Shown here: piece by piece, positions 1 to 14,020 of the stretch
Layout: each line of letters opens with the position of its first letter
How positions within the stretch are numbered: the first letter of the stretch is position 1
DNA from: Apteryx mantelli
Lineage: Eukaryota; Chordata; Aves; Apterygiformes; Apterygidae
DNA length: 64,000 nt
Direction of reading: 5' to 3'
NCBI RefSeq assembly: GCF_036417845.1
Contig: NC_089982.1
Location: forward strand, 41,565,684 to 41,629,683
The notes under the pieces: generated by a model
Database searches by the model: none
The model's input: the letters and a program-made list of their open reading frames with translations, nothing else
Told to the model about the DNA's origin: nothing
Translations under genes and position numbers: made by a program

Positions 1-3000
1 CAAAGCAAGTTTAACTTTTTTTTTTTTTAGTCCGTATTTAAATCCGTATTTATTATTTAGAATAATCTACATTGTTAATCATTTCCATCCCCACTTCAGC
101 AAATACTTGTTTTATTACAATATCATCTTCAGAAAATAGGTTTCTGTTGGACTAAATCTTTAATGCAGTGTAATAGGCAAATAAAAGCTTGTAGTTCCCA
201 GGTAGGAAAACCCAACTATGAGAACAATTCACTGAAGACCAGTTTATTGTGATCTCCAGTACCATACATCCTAAGTAGTCCAGTGACCTCGACTGTAGGA
301 AAGAAACTAAAATCACTACCTTGAGCAAGGCTAATACTGAATATAAAGGTAGAGTAATCTCACCTAAATTACTTTGCCATAGATCTGCTTTAAATGCAGA
401 CAAGGGAACTAAATCCACTGCTCTTACTATCTCTAACTATCAATGAAAGGCTATAACATCAATTTAAAAAAAGAGTGCTCTGCAAGAGTTTGTCCCAAAG
501 CACAATTTGATTTAAAATCACAGTAATAGAAACAAGCAAGAACAAACATAAAAGGCTGATGGAGCAAACTTAAGACAGAAGAAAATTAAGAAAGAAGATT
601 GTGGGGGCTAAAATGCTATAATTATCGTGTAGCTCAAGAAAATGAAAATCAGTTCTGCATGTTTTAGAATATAGAAGCAACTGGAATGATTGATGGATAA
701 AAACTTAGCAATTTCTGATATCTGCAAGCTTTTTTCTTCCAGTGTTACACGATTGGTGGCCCTCTCCCAAAAGCTTCATTAACCCTGGGAGGACTAACAC
801 CTTTACAGGTGGGAAAGAATTCTGCTTTGCTTCCTAAACTGCAGTGCTGCAGCAGCACCAGTGTGGATAGTTCCTTACCATGTTACTCTCTGCCAGACAT
901 ACTTACTTTTCCTGACATGATTTAAATACTTTTGAGGAGGTGAAATAAAGTTACTTAATTTAAATAGCTGGGGGGTGGGGGAGAGGTTGTGATGTGACTT
1001 ACCTTAAAGCTGGTGTATTTTCCTCACAATCACTTTTAAAAATCAAATTAGTTGCAATTCTTCAATATCTATCGATTTAGAGCTAATTGATTTGCCATGC
1101 ATTTCTCATGTCCTTCCTAAATTTGTCTGCACTAGGAAATCATTCTGATCTCTTGTAATATCACATTGTTTATTTTTGCGTTTGTGCTGATAGTTGATAG
1201 TCTTTAATGTTAAATACTGGATTGAATCCTTGACTCCAGTAATTTTCATTGTTCTGACAGGATTACAATGGATTAGAAACTCCAATGACACAAAGCCGGT
1301 AGGAAGGGAGCCCTCGAGATACAACAGGTGACAAGTATGAAGCCACAAAGCTGTTGGAGATAACAGGATGGCCGTTCCATTCACAGAAGTTGTAGTGAGA
1401 GGAGCTGGCAAGTTTAACACAAATTTTTTGTTTTCCTTTTTTTTTTTGCGCACGCACGCCTTCTCCATCAGGGTCTACGGTAGCTCTGATATACCTGGAA
1501 ATAAGTGCTGCAGTCCTAAAGTGAGAGCCAAAGTTCCCTTAGCCCCTGAGTAGTTCTATATTTATAATCTTGCAGCCATACAAATTCTGCTGTTTGTTTT
1601 TGTTATTACAGAATGCACAGACTCCCTCTTTATTCTTTAAGGAACTGTCAAAATTATGTGTTATTTTTGTTGTCTTCAAATACCTTGTTTTGGAAAAAGA
1701 TGTTAAAAAAAATTAGAACTCCTCACTCCCTTTTAAAATGCTTTTTGGGAAATTATAGATAATCAATTAAATATTATGTTTGATAGTATTCTCATAGACA
1801 GCTTTTTTAAAATGTATAATTGAAATACTTAAGATTTTTCTGCTTATTTTCCAAACAGTTCTAACCAATATTATCTCCCATAGAACACAAAAATTTGAGC
1901 TATCATCAGTTATTTAGGCAAAGAAATGATCAAGTCATACCAACAAAGCCATAACTTGCAACAAATCTGAAAAAGCATCACAAAAGATATGTTGCTCTAC
2001 TACAATTAGAGTCTCTTGTGATAACAAAACTACTTTTATGAAACACTTCATGTTTCTGGAAGCAAATAGATATTAATTAAATTAGCAGGATTTTAAAGTT
2101 CATATTGAACATTTCACACATCCCAAATGACATGTTCAGTTATCACTCATGTATACTATCTACTTTATCTGAAATGAAAGAAATAATGTATAGTAGGAAA
2201 GGTAGAGAGCTCATAAAAAAATGTAAAGGAGGAGAGTCCCACACGGTATTGCATCCCAAGAGAGCCTATTGCTTTGAATTTTTCATTCTGTTTCACTTAG
2301 TTACTAGAAAAGATAAGCCAATACCTTCCAGAGACAGCAATCTATTCACACAGGTCCCTCATGAAAAATACTCATTTATTTTACAACTCATGTCTGAAGA
2401 GATGATTGCTGAGGTTGAAAGGTATTGGTATATCACTAAAGTCTGCTAAATGATCTGTATCAGAAGACTAGAATTTGCCACATGCTATGTTTTTTTATGA
2501 AAATTTTTCCATTTTTAGTTTTGAGAAGTTCTATTTTGATCCTTTCTTAACAGTAACACATCTGCTCACATAGTTAATGCCAGCCCTCTATCCTTATATC
2601 ACCACTGTCAATGCTTTTATCCTCAATCATAGCTAGATGTAAGTAGTATTCTGAGGGAGAAAAAACATTGTTATCACTTAAATTTTCAAAGTGTGTTATT
2701 CTTACACTGTAAGAATTGAAGGAAATGAAGCAATGGTTTAGCAGTCTCGCGTTAGGTTGCACTGAGGATGGACAAAGCTTCTGGATTACTGTGTTTGCAG
2801 CTTTATCCAGAAATGATAAACCCTGGCTGCTGCAGAACCTGGTGCTTGGCTTCAGTATAACTACCTGCATTTTCTTTTAAAGGGGAATGCAAGGTCTTTG
2901 CCAGAATCTTTTTTTTTTTTTAATCCATTAGCCACAGCGTGACTTCTCTTTTCCCCCCCCCCCACAACAAATGCAGAAACCACATCCCCACTCATTCTTG

Positions 3001-6000
3001 CATGCTCTCCCTTTCCCTAAACTCCTACTTGTGCAGGAGAGAGAATAACAACATACAGAAGTCATCAACAGGTCACAATCTCAATTTGAATGTCATTTTG
3101 CTATCGTCTTAACTCTGCAAAAGGATCCTCTGCAAAAGGTAAAGTCTGTCGTATACCTTGATTTTTCAGGGAAGTATGTTAAAAGTAATCCACTACAAAT
3201 GTAATATTGTTAAAAACAGTAAGTCAAATCATGCATTTGCAAATATCTCTGATGAAATAATTTTAAATGATATATTACCAATTATCTGAAATGCCACTTC
3301 AACTCAACTCGCTTACCTGTTGCCTGGAATTGCAGGCATATTCTTTAGTTCTGTATTTTTCTTAGTGATGGTGGCAATGAATTCTATTGTTTATACATAT
3401 TTCCTAATGAGAGCGGGAGGAAAGCTATCGTTTGGGGGGGGGGGGTTTAAAGGAAGCATTATCACTGTACAGTGATACAGGAAAAAAAGAATAAGAGTAC
3501 AGATAGAACTGTCAACTAACACGAGTGCCAGTAATTACTGTAATAAAACCATCTTTACATACAACAGCTCTAGGAATTCAGTCAGTAAGACAAGTGCTAG
3601 CTTCAATTCATTCACCATTTAATGGTTGCAGGAATATTAGCTCAGTTTTTATCTCCTATTTCTAACTAGCCATTTACTTTGTAGTTTTTCCTTTGGATTT
3701 TTATGTGATTTTTCTTGTTGCCATCAGCATCAGGCCTTTATTTAAGAACCACTGAGAAATAACTTAAGAATTATATGTTCGTCCTCTTTCTTTTTTCTCT
3801 GATTTTCAAACTAGAAAAATTTCATAGGGTATAAGTAATGCTAAAAAGTTCCTTCCAGGAATATCTTCAGGCAGGTTCACTGAAAAATGGTCCGAGTACT
3901 TCTATTATATTTATCTACCTATATATACGCTAAAGGTACATTAACACTATCCATATTTTATTACTGTCATTTGTCTTCCCATAGGTCTAGAATATGGGTA
4001 GGATAAGCTAGCACAGGAAGAATACTGTTAAATTCTGCATTATGCTTCTTAAAAGAACTGGTTTTGTACAGATTGCCAATAGACATGCCGATATGGCACT
4101 TCTTCCACACCAAGCCCACAGCTTTTTCCATATATATGCCAGAATTCACCACTAAGGGATGAATAGTGTAAGGTGTTGTTAGTGAACAGTATACCTTTGG
4201 ATGGTACAGTTGCTGCGGTTCATTCATTACCCTGATACAAGAAGAGAAAGCTAGATGACAAATCACATATTGTTAAACTGAGGCAGACAATTTACCTCAG
4301 TACTACATAGCCTCTGTTGAAAAGATAGAGGTAATTAAAAAATGAAGATGTGGCTTCTACTTCATCATCTTTTATTGTTATTCATTTTTGTTCTTCCACA
4401 CAAGCATTTGAAAGGTATACATCATAAATTTTTATGATTACTTGAAAAAAAGTGGGTAATATTCCAAATAGGTAGTAACTTTATAAATTGGAAATGAACA
4501 GTAAATAGATAACTAGTGCTGCTGCCTTTTAGATACACCCTTCAATAACATTAATCATTTAAAAAGACTTTTATTCAAATGTTTATGTTCGGAAATCTTC
4601 AATACAGAAAGTCCATTTCTTTATACAAAACTCTACACCCTTCTTTATTTGCTGTTGGACATATTCCACCTCTTACCCAAATGGGGCATTTTGAGGCAGT
4701 CAGTCTTGATATTTGACATCTCGGAGAAGCTACCAGGGGAATTCAATCATACAGAGAGAGGAATTTCTGACCATGATGCAGATTATACTACATAGAAGCT
4801 TGCTTGATGAAATAGTCCTAAAATTTGGGTATGAAGAGCCTCTCTCATGAAAGGGACAATCTGCTTTTGGCTCTGCCATGTGATATTACATTGCTGTGCG
4901 ATTTTTCTGGATGAATGAGTTACAAATCTGTACTGCAATGATAATATCCACACACCACCCATATTGCATCTTGTATATAGCCATAAATATGTACCACAGG
5001 CTCAATTAACCTGCAATGATATCACGATACAGAGAAAACGTCAGCCATGACACCTGATATTTCTTCTATTATGAGTTCTCTTGGCAGCATATTTAACTTT
5101 CTGATGGTAAATGAAAACAAGTTTTAACACTCTTCCTTGAAAAATGGTCCCCTGCATAATTTACTTAAACAAGTGATAAGAATTCCTGTGACTTTTTAAG
5201 AAAATGTGGTGCTAACAGACCACATGACAGTCCTACTACATGCATTATTGGAAACATATATTACAAATTTAAGAAGGACAACTGGACAACAGTGACTAAG
5301 TCTTTAGTTATTTTAATAGCTAGGAATCAGATATTCAAAGAAGGCTTTTTTTTTCTTTTTATGTCTAATGCTTGATCCAATCCTGCCTTTTTTTCCTTCT
5401 TCTTTATTCAAAGAAAGCAAGCTTATTTCCTTCATCAATAGACGCATATATTTGCATCAATAAGCATCAGGATTTTCTGCACAGGGAATTATATTAAATT
5501 CTGTGTCTTATGTATCAAGTAATTTCATCTATATATTTGGTTGCTGTTCCTTACCCATCCTCATTTTTATCAGGTCTTTATTCCATTTTCCTTTTCCACT
5601 TTCATCTTCAGGACACTTCTACATCAAATTCGTGTTTTGGGGTTTTTTTGTTTGTTTTTGTGGGGGGGTTGTTTTGTTTTAAAACTACCTAAATTATCTC
5701 TTTTCATCTGCTTTCTCTTTATTTCCTTATTCTCCTGAGAAAGTCATTTTCCTCATTGCCCTTCACTTTTTCCTCCATGCTCAAATACATCTTTGACTAT
5801 TACTTGCTAATCCAAGGTAAGGATACACATATTAACACATCACATGACAGGGTCTACTAACAGCTACACCCACATATACATGAGACCAACTGCTTCTCCT
5901 CTCTCACTCTGCTCTATCCTGCTCCTCGGTCTTCTCTATCCTTGCTCCAACCTTTGTTGCCTTTACGACCTCGTTATCTCTGCCTTCATCAAAAAAAAAA

Positions 6001-6819
6001 CCAAAAAAACCAGCGTCTTGGCTGTTCTTTTCATTTCTGAGGGAAACAGGAAGGAGCAACAACATGTTAACCCAATTGCAACCAGATCCATTGCACCTCC
6101 AAGCTAGTGCCGCTGAGCCTCACATTTCTGCTCGTGCTCCAAGCATTATGAAACGAGAAACAAGTCCGGCCTGCTGTTCCCCCCCACACACACACACACA
6201 CAAAAAAACCCCCCTGCAACTTTGAGAGGCCTATGTGACCCTCCCTTCCAGGGCTCAGCTCTCTGCACTCCAAGGTCTAGTTTTGACAGGACACATAGCT
6301 GCATAGCCTAGGCTCCCAAGTGTCAGAAAATTAAGTTGTAAGAAGCATGTACACTAGATCAAACAAGAACAGTAAAACTTCAGTCAGAGCTAAGATCAGC
6401 AGCAACTCAAGGATTCAAGAGGAAAACACCAATACAGGAAGACATACAATTAAAAAAGTAATAAATAAAAAGAAAGAAAACATGGAGTTCAAAAATGGCA
6501 ACTCAGCAACAACAAAGATCAGCCCATTCCAAACAGTAGACGTCAATCCTTCTATACCCAACTGACAACAGCTTGGCCAGCAAAGACACATTGGTGTTAT
6601 GAGCATGACGCTCATTTGGTGTCACACTTTGTAATTCTGAGCTGTGTATATCCCGCTTGCATTTTCTCCATGCACATAACAAAGTGTCCAAAATGACCCG
6701 GAGAGGGATGGTTGCACCTGACACAGCTGTTGACATTAAGACCAAGAATGACTATTGCAGTCAGCCAAAATCCACATCCCTGATGACCTCAGTTCCCTCA
6801 CTGTTTGCAAACTAAGCAA
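1..6819. other. Gene-free AT-rich intergenic stretch
   Basis: I see no supportable gene. Open frames reach 120 codons at most and none has recognisable domains, conserved start context or splice structure. It holds homopolymer runs (T-run near 14-28, C-run 2953-2963, G-run 3434-3445) and a (CA)9 tract at 6185. Confidence 0.7.
6179..6213. repeat. C-run plus (CA)9 plus A-run and C-run
   Basis: Seven C, then nine CA units (6185-6202), then an A-run and a C-run. A low-complexity stretch liable to slippage. Confidence 0.95.
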
Positions 6820-6905
6820 AGCTCTGACATCAGAGATTACCACCACTAAGTAACTTGCAGAAAGCCACTAAAAGACCGAGTGAGACCTAGGGTTAGAATT
6901 CAAGA
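6820..6905 (+). repeat. MIR-like SINE fragment
   Basis: The stretch TAAGTAACTTGCAGAAAGCC, then a GAGTGAGACC and AGGGTTAGAATTCAAG, follows the order of the MIR 3' half (AAGTAACTTGCCCAAGG...GGGATTAGAACCCAGG). MIRs are very old tRNA-derived SINEs found in small numbers across amniotes. The match is short and diverged. Confidence 0.45.
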
Positions 6906-9900
6906 AGAAATCTGCCTAACATCTGACTTTTTGGCTTCTCTTTTGACCTTTCTTGTTATATTTTGATTTCCTGTAGCTGGGATGTGCTGAGGGAGGTAAA
7001 AATTGATGCGACACCGTTACAAAGGCTCTGTATAAGAAATGCTGCCCTTGATGAAAAATGAGAAACAGGCAAACTGTGTGCCCCTCCCCATCACTGAAAC
7101 CATGTTTCAAAGTGAAGTTTTGTATAAAGCCATTCCCCTGTGAATAGGCAATGTGATCATGTTGTTCTGACATATAAGTGAGAAATAAATGTGCTGTTCT
7201 AGTAAAAAACAGAAGAAACAAGAGAAAACTCGTTTCTTTGCTGAGAAAGAAACAAGAATATTAAACAGAAAGTTCAGGATGTACATGGCTCACTAGCAAC
7301 TGAAACGCAGGCTTTTCAAAAGGGTAAAGAAAGGAAGCAAGAGACACTTTTTTTTTTTTTTTTTAATATGGCACAATGTAAAACCGACAGCTGAAGGGCA
7401 TTACAGGTACTGTACTAACTGGCAGATATGTAGAGATAGAAGTACCCTCAGATAATCTCATACAGAAAAAGATTTTGTTTGGGGAATTTAAGAGAAAGAA
7501 GTCAGTGAGCTAGAGAATTAAAGGAAACATCTGGCCAAGGACACTACAGTGCTCCAGGCAGGGAGAGAAACATTTGTAGTCGTGGAATGATCACAGCAAG
7601 TCTTTCCTTACTGAGCACTTCTTTCCCTTTAAGAAGCACCAAAACAGCATGATGAAGCTCTAGTTCCTGTTCCTGACTTGGCCTTGGTCTTTAGGGACTA
7701 CAGAAAATTCAGTTTGGTGTTCTAAGCTGCAGTTTTCTTGCTGATGAACTAGGAAACAAAATGAATATGCCAAAATCCATCTCAGTTGCCCATACATTCA
7801 TCTGAACTCCACAAAGGTCAGAGTGATTTCATTGTTGTTTAGACCCAACTATTAGGTACTTCTTGTATGGAGGATGCAAAAGTAGTCTTGAATTTCGAGT
7901 ATTTTTGTGTTGCCAGACTATCAAATTATTCCATACAGAATGTAAGCTTAAAAGGTTAAAACCCACAAAATTACAAAGAATTAAAATGCAATTAAAAAGT
8001 ACCTTAGGGTTTAAACTATCCATGAATTAAAAGTGCTAATTCATTTTTATTCATAACATCCCTAGTTCTCTCTAGATAAGTTTTTTTTGTTAAAATCAAG
8101 TTCTATAGAATTTTATAGTCATTGTGTTTTACTTGCTTTCTGGCTCCACGAGGCAGATCTGATGAATGGAGAAAGAGGAAGGGTACAGGAGATCTGAAGG
8201 AGAGAGAGTAAAGAGATGCAGACCATTAAAAAACAAACAAAAAAACAGATATGGCTGTTTTTAAATCTATTATCCTAAGGATGTAAATAATAAAGAACAA
8301 ACAGGATTGGTGCACCAAGGATGTTTACTGGAAGCTTTAAGAGACATTGTATCTTACTTGAACAGAGTAATGCCAAGCATTGTGGAAACTGCCACCCTTA
8401 AAGAGAAAACAGTGTCTGCCTCTTTCCTCACCTAGCTTGCAATGTTATAAGGAGGCAAATACCACCAGAAATGCTATTCTATCACAGAGGACTGTGGTAG
8501 TGGGATTTGCATTTAGCAGATTGCAAAAAAAATCAGATTCAGTTTGTCCTACCTGCTGGAGCACATAAGGAAGGGCTGGAAAACACTTTGAAATGTTTCC
8601 CATGTGACTCCTATTGCACTGAAAAAAACCTCAGGGTTTTACAGCTTCTACATGGCTACTTGTCTTCTTTCCAGACCATTAGATCAGCATAAGTGTATGT
8701 ATGTATAATGAAAGGGTAAAGATTTGGCCTTGACAGAAGCTTTCAGTGACTAATGTAGCTAAAATATCTCTATCCTATAGCATTTACTTTTGAAGTTCCA
8801 TCATCATATGTGCTTCAAGCAATTTTAACTACCAGACTCCTCCTTTTAATGAAAATAGATATTTAAAAGGTCCATATTAGCCTTGGGACAAGAGATATGC
8901 CTTAGTGGCAAGGTATAATTTTATGCTTTTCTGACAAAAACATATCAACTAAACACATCTATATTTAATCTCAAATGACTACAAATATTAAGAGCCAGAG
9001 GGTCTGCATAAACATTGATAAATTTAATTAGATATGGCTTTAAGAACCACCTTTACAAGTCAAGTGTTTTCTTTCATAAACATCTGTGTCATTATTTTTC
9101 CATTAGATAAGCAATGTTTTTCCTGTGACTAAGTACAGTATCAAATGCACTGATTATTTGTTGTTTAACCCCAGAAAAGTTCCTCCCAAACAGTTATTTT
9201 CAAAACTTTGACATCTTTTATTAAAAAAAATTATATATATAATATCAATTCTTTGTGAGCATACTCTCTTCAGAGCATATTTCGTTCAATTTTTAATAAT
9301 TTTTTGCATTTGTCAAATGTTTTTCAGCCCAGAGTTGTTGTATACAGACAATTACAAGCACTGTATCAATTGCAACTGGCTGAAAAGCAGATTTCTCCCT
9401 AATATGCAAAATTTTCACATTTTCCTAATTTCATTTTTTTAAACCAAGTATTTCAGAATCTTTCATCTATTGCACTATATTCCTAATGAAACATCTGGGT
9501 TTTAAATATACCCAAAATTCTGTAGAAATTTTCAGCCAACTTTCATGCAAGTCTATTACAGAGTCTTTGCTGTGATTTTTTGATTTATTACCAACACACA
9601 GCTTTCAGTCCTGAAAACACATTTAGTTGTAGAATTTTATATTAAATTAACTATAAAGTGGCCTTTGGCTTAGCTGTGACAATCAGCGTAAACCAAATAT
9701 CCTCTCTCCTCATGTTCTACTATCAGGGCATCTTTTGCGCCTATTGAGGCAATAGGTCATTTCAATTCATAAGCAATGTTCACAACTTTCTACACGCTAC
9801 TACACAACTTCCTATACACTTTCAGTACACTAAGAAGAAAATGCCTATACAGAACCTTCTCCCAACCACCCCCACTCCCAGCTCCTGGGGCCACCCTGAA

Positions 9901-11029
9901 TGCCTGGATCAGGCCTGAAGAATCTTTCAGCAACTAATTACTGGGAATTACGTACTTCATCATTCAACTTTGCAAACTCTAAATGTTTCTGAGCATCCAG
10001 CTGTTCATTTCCCTATGTATAGGGATACTCCCATCAAATTATAAATTAGTGTAAATAAACATCTAAGAATTTTCAATGTTTCTGAGAAACACAGCCCCAC
10101 TGAAAAATATCACTTCATGTGACATGTGACAAACTTTATTATGGTCCTGCAGTATTTTGAAAGCTGTCATGAGTTTTGAGCATACCCTTAAAAAACATGC
10201 TAGTTATTCAGTAATTCTAGGTTATCTCGGGTTGCTTAAAATTTTCAGTAGTTAAAGCCTTATTCCACTTGCAGTTTAAATATTAATCTCCCAGAGGGAA
10301 ACAGTCAATTGCAGCTGTTTAAAGCATTGTTAGAATTCCGCATTCAGCAGCTGTTCGGTCCATTTACATCACACCAGGGTTCTCTGTGCTTCAGCATATC
10401 TGTGCAATCTGCAGTAGATTTGTTCTTTACAAGAGCAGTGGGATTTGAGCATTGACTGACTCTCTCAAAGAGGAAAAAAAGATGAGTTTGCTGCATTTAA
10501 AAGAAACAAAATTTACTTTTTCCTAACATTTCTCGATAGTTTTTCTTGTTACATGAATGTGCATACAATGCCAGTTTCAGAGACATGGATTGATTTTATG
10601 TTAATAGAAGTTATGTTAATAAAATTATGATAATAAAATCATAAGAAAGATTTTTTTGATAAAACATTCTAGTAAAAAAATAAAAAACTGTCTATAAAAA
10701 TCCAATTAAAATTCATTGCCCATTTCATTTAAAAAGTAGGGGTTTTTTTACAGTCAAAACATTTATTAAAAAATTTGTGCACATTGTTCAGGTATTTATT
10801 TATATCAAAAATTAAAGGTACTGAACTAACAAATGTCAAGGAGGTGCTTCTTAAAGCATTTGTGAATGTGAGAGTATTGCATATTTCAGGCTTTTCATGC
10901 CACAGGACAAAACACTTTCTTTTATCCTCCTCTCACTACAATCTTTACCTCACTTTAAGCAAAAATTTAGATTGTCTGAAGTTTCCAAGTTTCTTCTTGT
11001 AGTTGTAATTATACAATTGATTGCAAGCT
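6906..11029. other. Gene-free AT-rich intergenic stretch
   Basis: No coding or RNA gene recognised. A 17-T run lies at 7348-7364. The block 10225-10480 has higher sequence complexity and clustered transcription-factor-like words, and could be a conserved non-coding element. Confidence 0.65.
10597..10645. repeat. Short imperfect tandem repeat (TATGTTAATAAAA type)
   Basis: Three successive imperfect copies, TATGTTAATAGAAG, TATGTTAATAAAAT and TATGATAATAAAAT, of about 14-15 bp. AT-rich with no associated gene. Confidence 0.75.
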
Positions 11030-11600
11030 GTTGAATCTAAACCACTGCATAAACTCACTAGCCCGTGGATGGACGCCTGCCCTGTGCGGAGGGGCATAGC
11101 TTGGGCAGCGATTCCTGCAACGCTCTGGGACAGACTTCGTAAAAGGACCTGGACCTTTCCGGCTCCTTCTGCACCTATTTCTTCTGGTACTTCTAAACAA
11201 TGCTAAGACTGACCATTGTTAGGCTTTTGACCACCTGGTTATACCAGTGTCTAAAAACGCTGCATTGGATGTGCTGGATCCTGTGCTGCTACCATATGGC
11301 ACGAATGGGATAAGGGTGCAGCAGGCACTGATGGGGAAGGGGCACTGGGAGAGCTTAAGGGAGAAGACCAGAACTAATTTGCTCCCATGGCAGCGCAGCT
11401 ATTCATTTCCTTTTCCAAAGTAAGGCAGCAGAGCGACTATCGCGCAACGCTTATTGGGGAAAGGAATAGGACTATAATCAGAGCCGCTCTGAAGAAAGTT
11501 ATTTCCATTACAAAATGAAAGCAAAGGAGATTCTAGCAGTAACTCTACCACAAAATTTGTTTGTGAAGTTTCAGCCATTGTTAACCAAACAGCATCCATG
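11030..11600. other. Unexplained GC-richer patch
   Basis: This ~570-bp stretch contrasts with AT-rich flanks and holds several CpGs (for example around 11080-11160 and 11430-11450). Short overlapping frames of about 60 codons occur on both strands, but none resembles a known protein. It could be a decayed LTR or other transposon, an old processed insertion or a regulatory element. I cannot decide. Confidence 0.35.
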
Positions 11601-13968
11601 TTTTTGCATTATAAAGTAATTTTGCAGTACCCACATTGGACAGGACACATCCTCCTCAACTACTTGGAAGTTTGCACAATATATTGCATGCATCAACGCA
11701 AATAAAGATGAATAACAATGAAATCAAAGATCAAAGTTGTCCGATTCACAACATTTTTCCAGCATAGCACAAAAAGATAAACCGCCAAAGAATTCATCAG
11801 GGTTTTTTGTTTTTTGGTTTTTTTTTGCTTTCAAGTTAAAGTCTGTAGATTAGGTTTTAAACACTATCATAGCAAGCAATAGGAAAACTGTCAGAGGTTT
11901 AGCAATTATTAAACTTCTAACAATCCATTAGTTTTGCTAGCTTACATTCCCGCTCCCTGTTAACCACATACCTACTTCTAGCACATCCCATCTACCCATT
12001 TAGCTAATGCTGCTTACTCTCAGACATAATAAGTAATGTTAGACATTTATGTTTTTAAGCTCCTGCTGTTTCCCTTGAGGTTTAAACTGTCACGTCCATA
12101 GAGAAGTTTTTCCCTTTTTATGGCAGTTTTTCCAATATCAAGCACAAAAAAAAATCTTCACTCGGTGTCATGTTAATAATTCAGACCCCTAAACAACCGG
12201 GGCAAGGAAAAGAAAGAAAATATGTTCTAAGCCAGAATCTAGAACACCATACTGAAAGAAATGCTTTACAATGAAATGTTCTTCATTTGATGAAATGCAA
12301 AACCCATTTAGTTTCAACAAGTCATTAACAGGTCATAAAATGAATAATTCTTTTGTATTGGAATGTATAGATAAAGTACAACGTTATGCCTTCATTATTT
12401 TGCTAAGTCTGAAGATCAGTTGCTTAAAACTCAGCAGCAGTCCACTTGTGAGTATGGGAGGGAAGAAAAGGAACCAACAAACAAATCCTAGAAATATTTT
12501 TGGAAGATCTTCGTAGTATACACCTATCTTGAGAGCTAACATTAATTCCTCTCCAAACAAAAGCATTACAAATCTGTCTTTTTAAGTAAGCACAAAATCT
12601 TCTACACCAGAAAACTGTATTCTGTCAAATGAAGCTGAGGAACACCAAAGACATGGTAAAAAATAACTTGTTTCCACATTTTCAGCTCCTGTTAAGAAAT
12701 CTGATACACTTTTTTTTCAAACAAGCCCCAAAGAAATAAATTATCACAAGAAAGTTGTAAATGTTAGCCCTCTTTAAGATTGTCTTGACATCCTGAGAAT
12801 GGAAGTATAATACATTAAGAACATATTTTAGACAGGAATACAGAAAGGTTCATACATAATTAGAAAATAATGAGAATTATCATTTGACATGGGTGAGGGA
12901 AAACATCTGTTTTTAATGATTTCAAAAAGGGTTTTTAATCAACTGGAGAAAACTGATTAAGTATAAAATCTTAAAGTTCTTGACAACATTCAGTTTTTTC
13001 ACAGTTTTATTATTAGCCATTTCTTACTCTGTACTTTTTTCATCTTTCAGAACCAAATACTTTCTACTGACTCTTTGCACTGCAATTTCATCATGTTTCT
13101 CCTAAATAGTTTCCATCTTTCAAGACTCTACGCAAGAAACGATAGGGCTTCTTCCCTACAAACACATACTTCAAACACCTCTTGTTTAAGTTTCAAATTC
13201 ATATCTTTGTCTTTTTATCAAACTCCTCAAAGAAAAAGTAGAACAATTTCAGCTTTCTTCTTACAAGTACAGTATGTTTCATTATGAACGCACTAAAAAT
13301 CTTTCTAAAAGCATCTGTCTAATTTCAGACCATGAAATGCATCGATTGTTCAATTCCTGTAGGATCTTAGAAGGGAGTAAAACACATAAGGAGAAAACTA
13401 AATAGTTCCCTTTTTGCTTTTATATCTGTGGATACAAATCCATTCTTAATTTTAGGATAACATCTTGCACAGAATGCATTTTTCATGTATAGACAATGTA
13501 ATCTGACTTTCATAGTTAAATATGCAGAAATGAAGGAAATATTTTACTTCAAATTTCCAAATTCTGTTAATATAACAGAGTTCAAAAAGTCAGGTCATTT
13601 ACATGCAGATGAGAGCATTAATATTTTTAGACTATTATTTGTTGAAATTAAAACCAATCACCACATGCTGCAATAGGTCTTAACTCTTGGATACAGTATC
13701 ACCTCTTTATACTGTGTAGAAAGTCAAAGGGACTATAAAGTCCATGTAATAACAAGAAATGTTCTTCTAATTCCCCTGGACAGAATGAAGGGGTTTTAGT
13801 GAACACTAAAGTAGTTATGATTTGCTCTTATAACTTGAGTTTGAGACTTTTTTGCTAGCAAGTGGTCACATTAATTTCCTTAGCGGGACAAAATGACAAC
13901 ACATGACAGTCTTTAACAAAACGTCTCCAATGTTGCCAAGGAATGAATGCTGGTTACCTACAAATAAT

Positions 13969-14020
13969 ATACACGCATACACACATATATATATATACAC
14001 ACACACACACACACGCATAT
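13969..14020. repeat. Compound (CA)n/(TA)n microsatellite
   Basis: ATACACGCATACACACATAT leads into (AT) units and then an uninterrupted run of about nine CA units before CGCATA. This is a typical, probably polymorphic, dinucleotide microsatellite. Confidence 0.95.

Noticed and set aside
1106-1468. 120-codon open frame on the minus strand
   Set aside because: Begins in a K-rich stretch encoded by a homopolymer-rich region and overlaps other short frames. No motif recognised.
2105-2449. 114-codon open frame on the plus strand
   Set aside because: No recognisable motifs or coding-like codon pattern; treated as chance.
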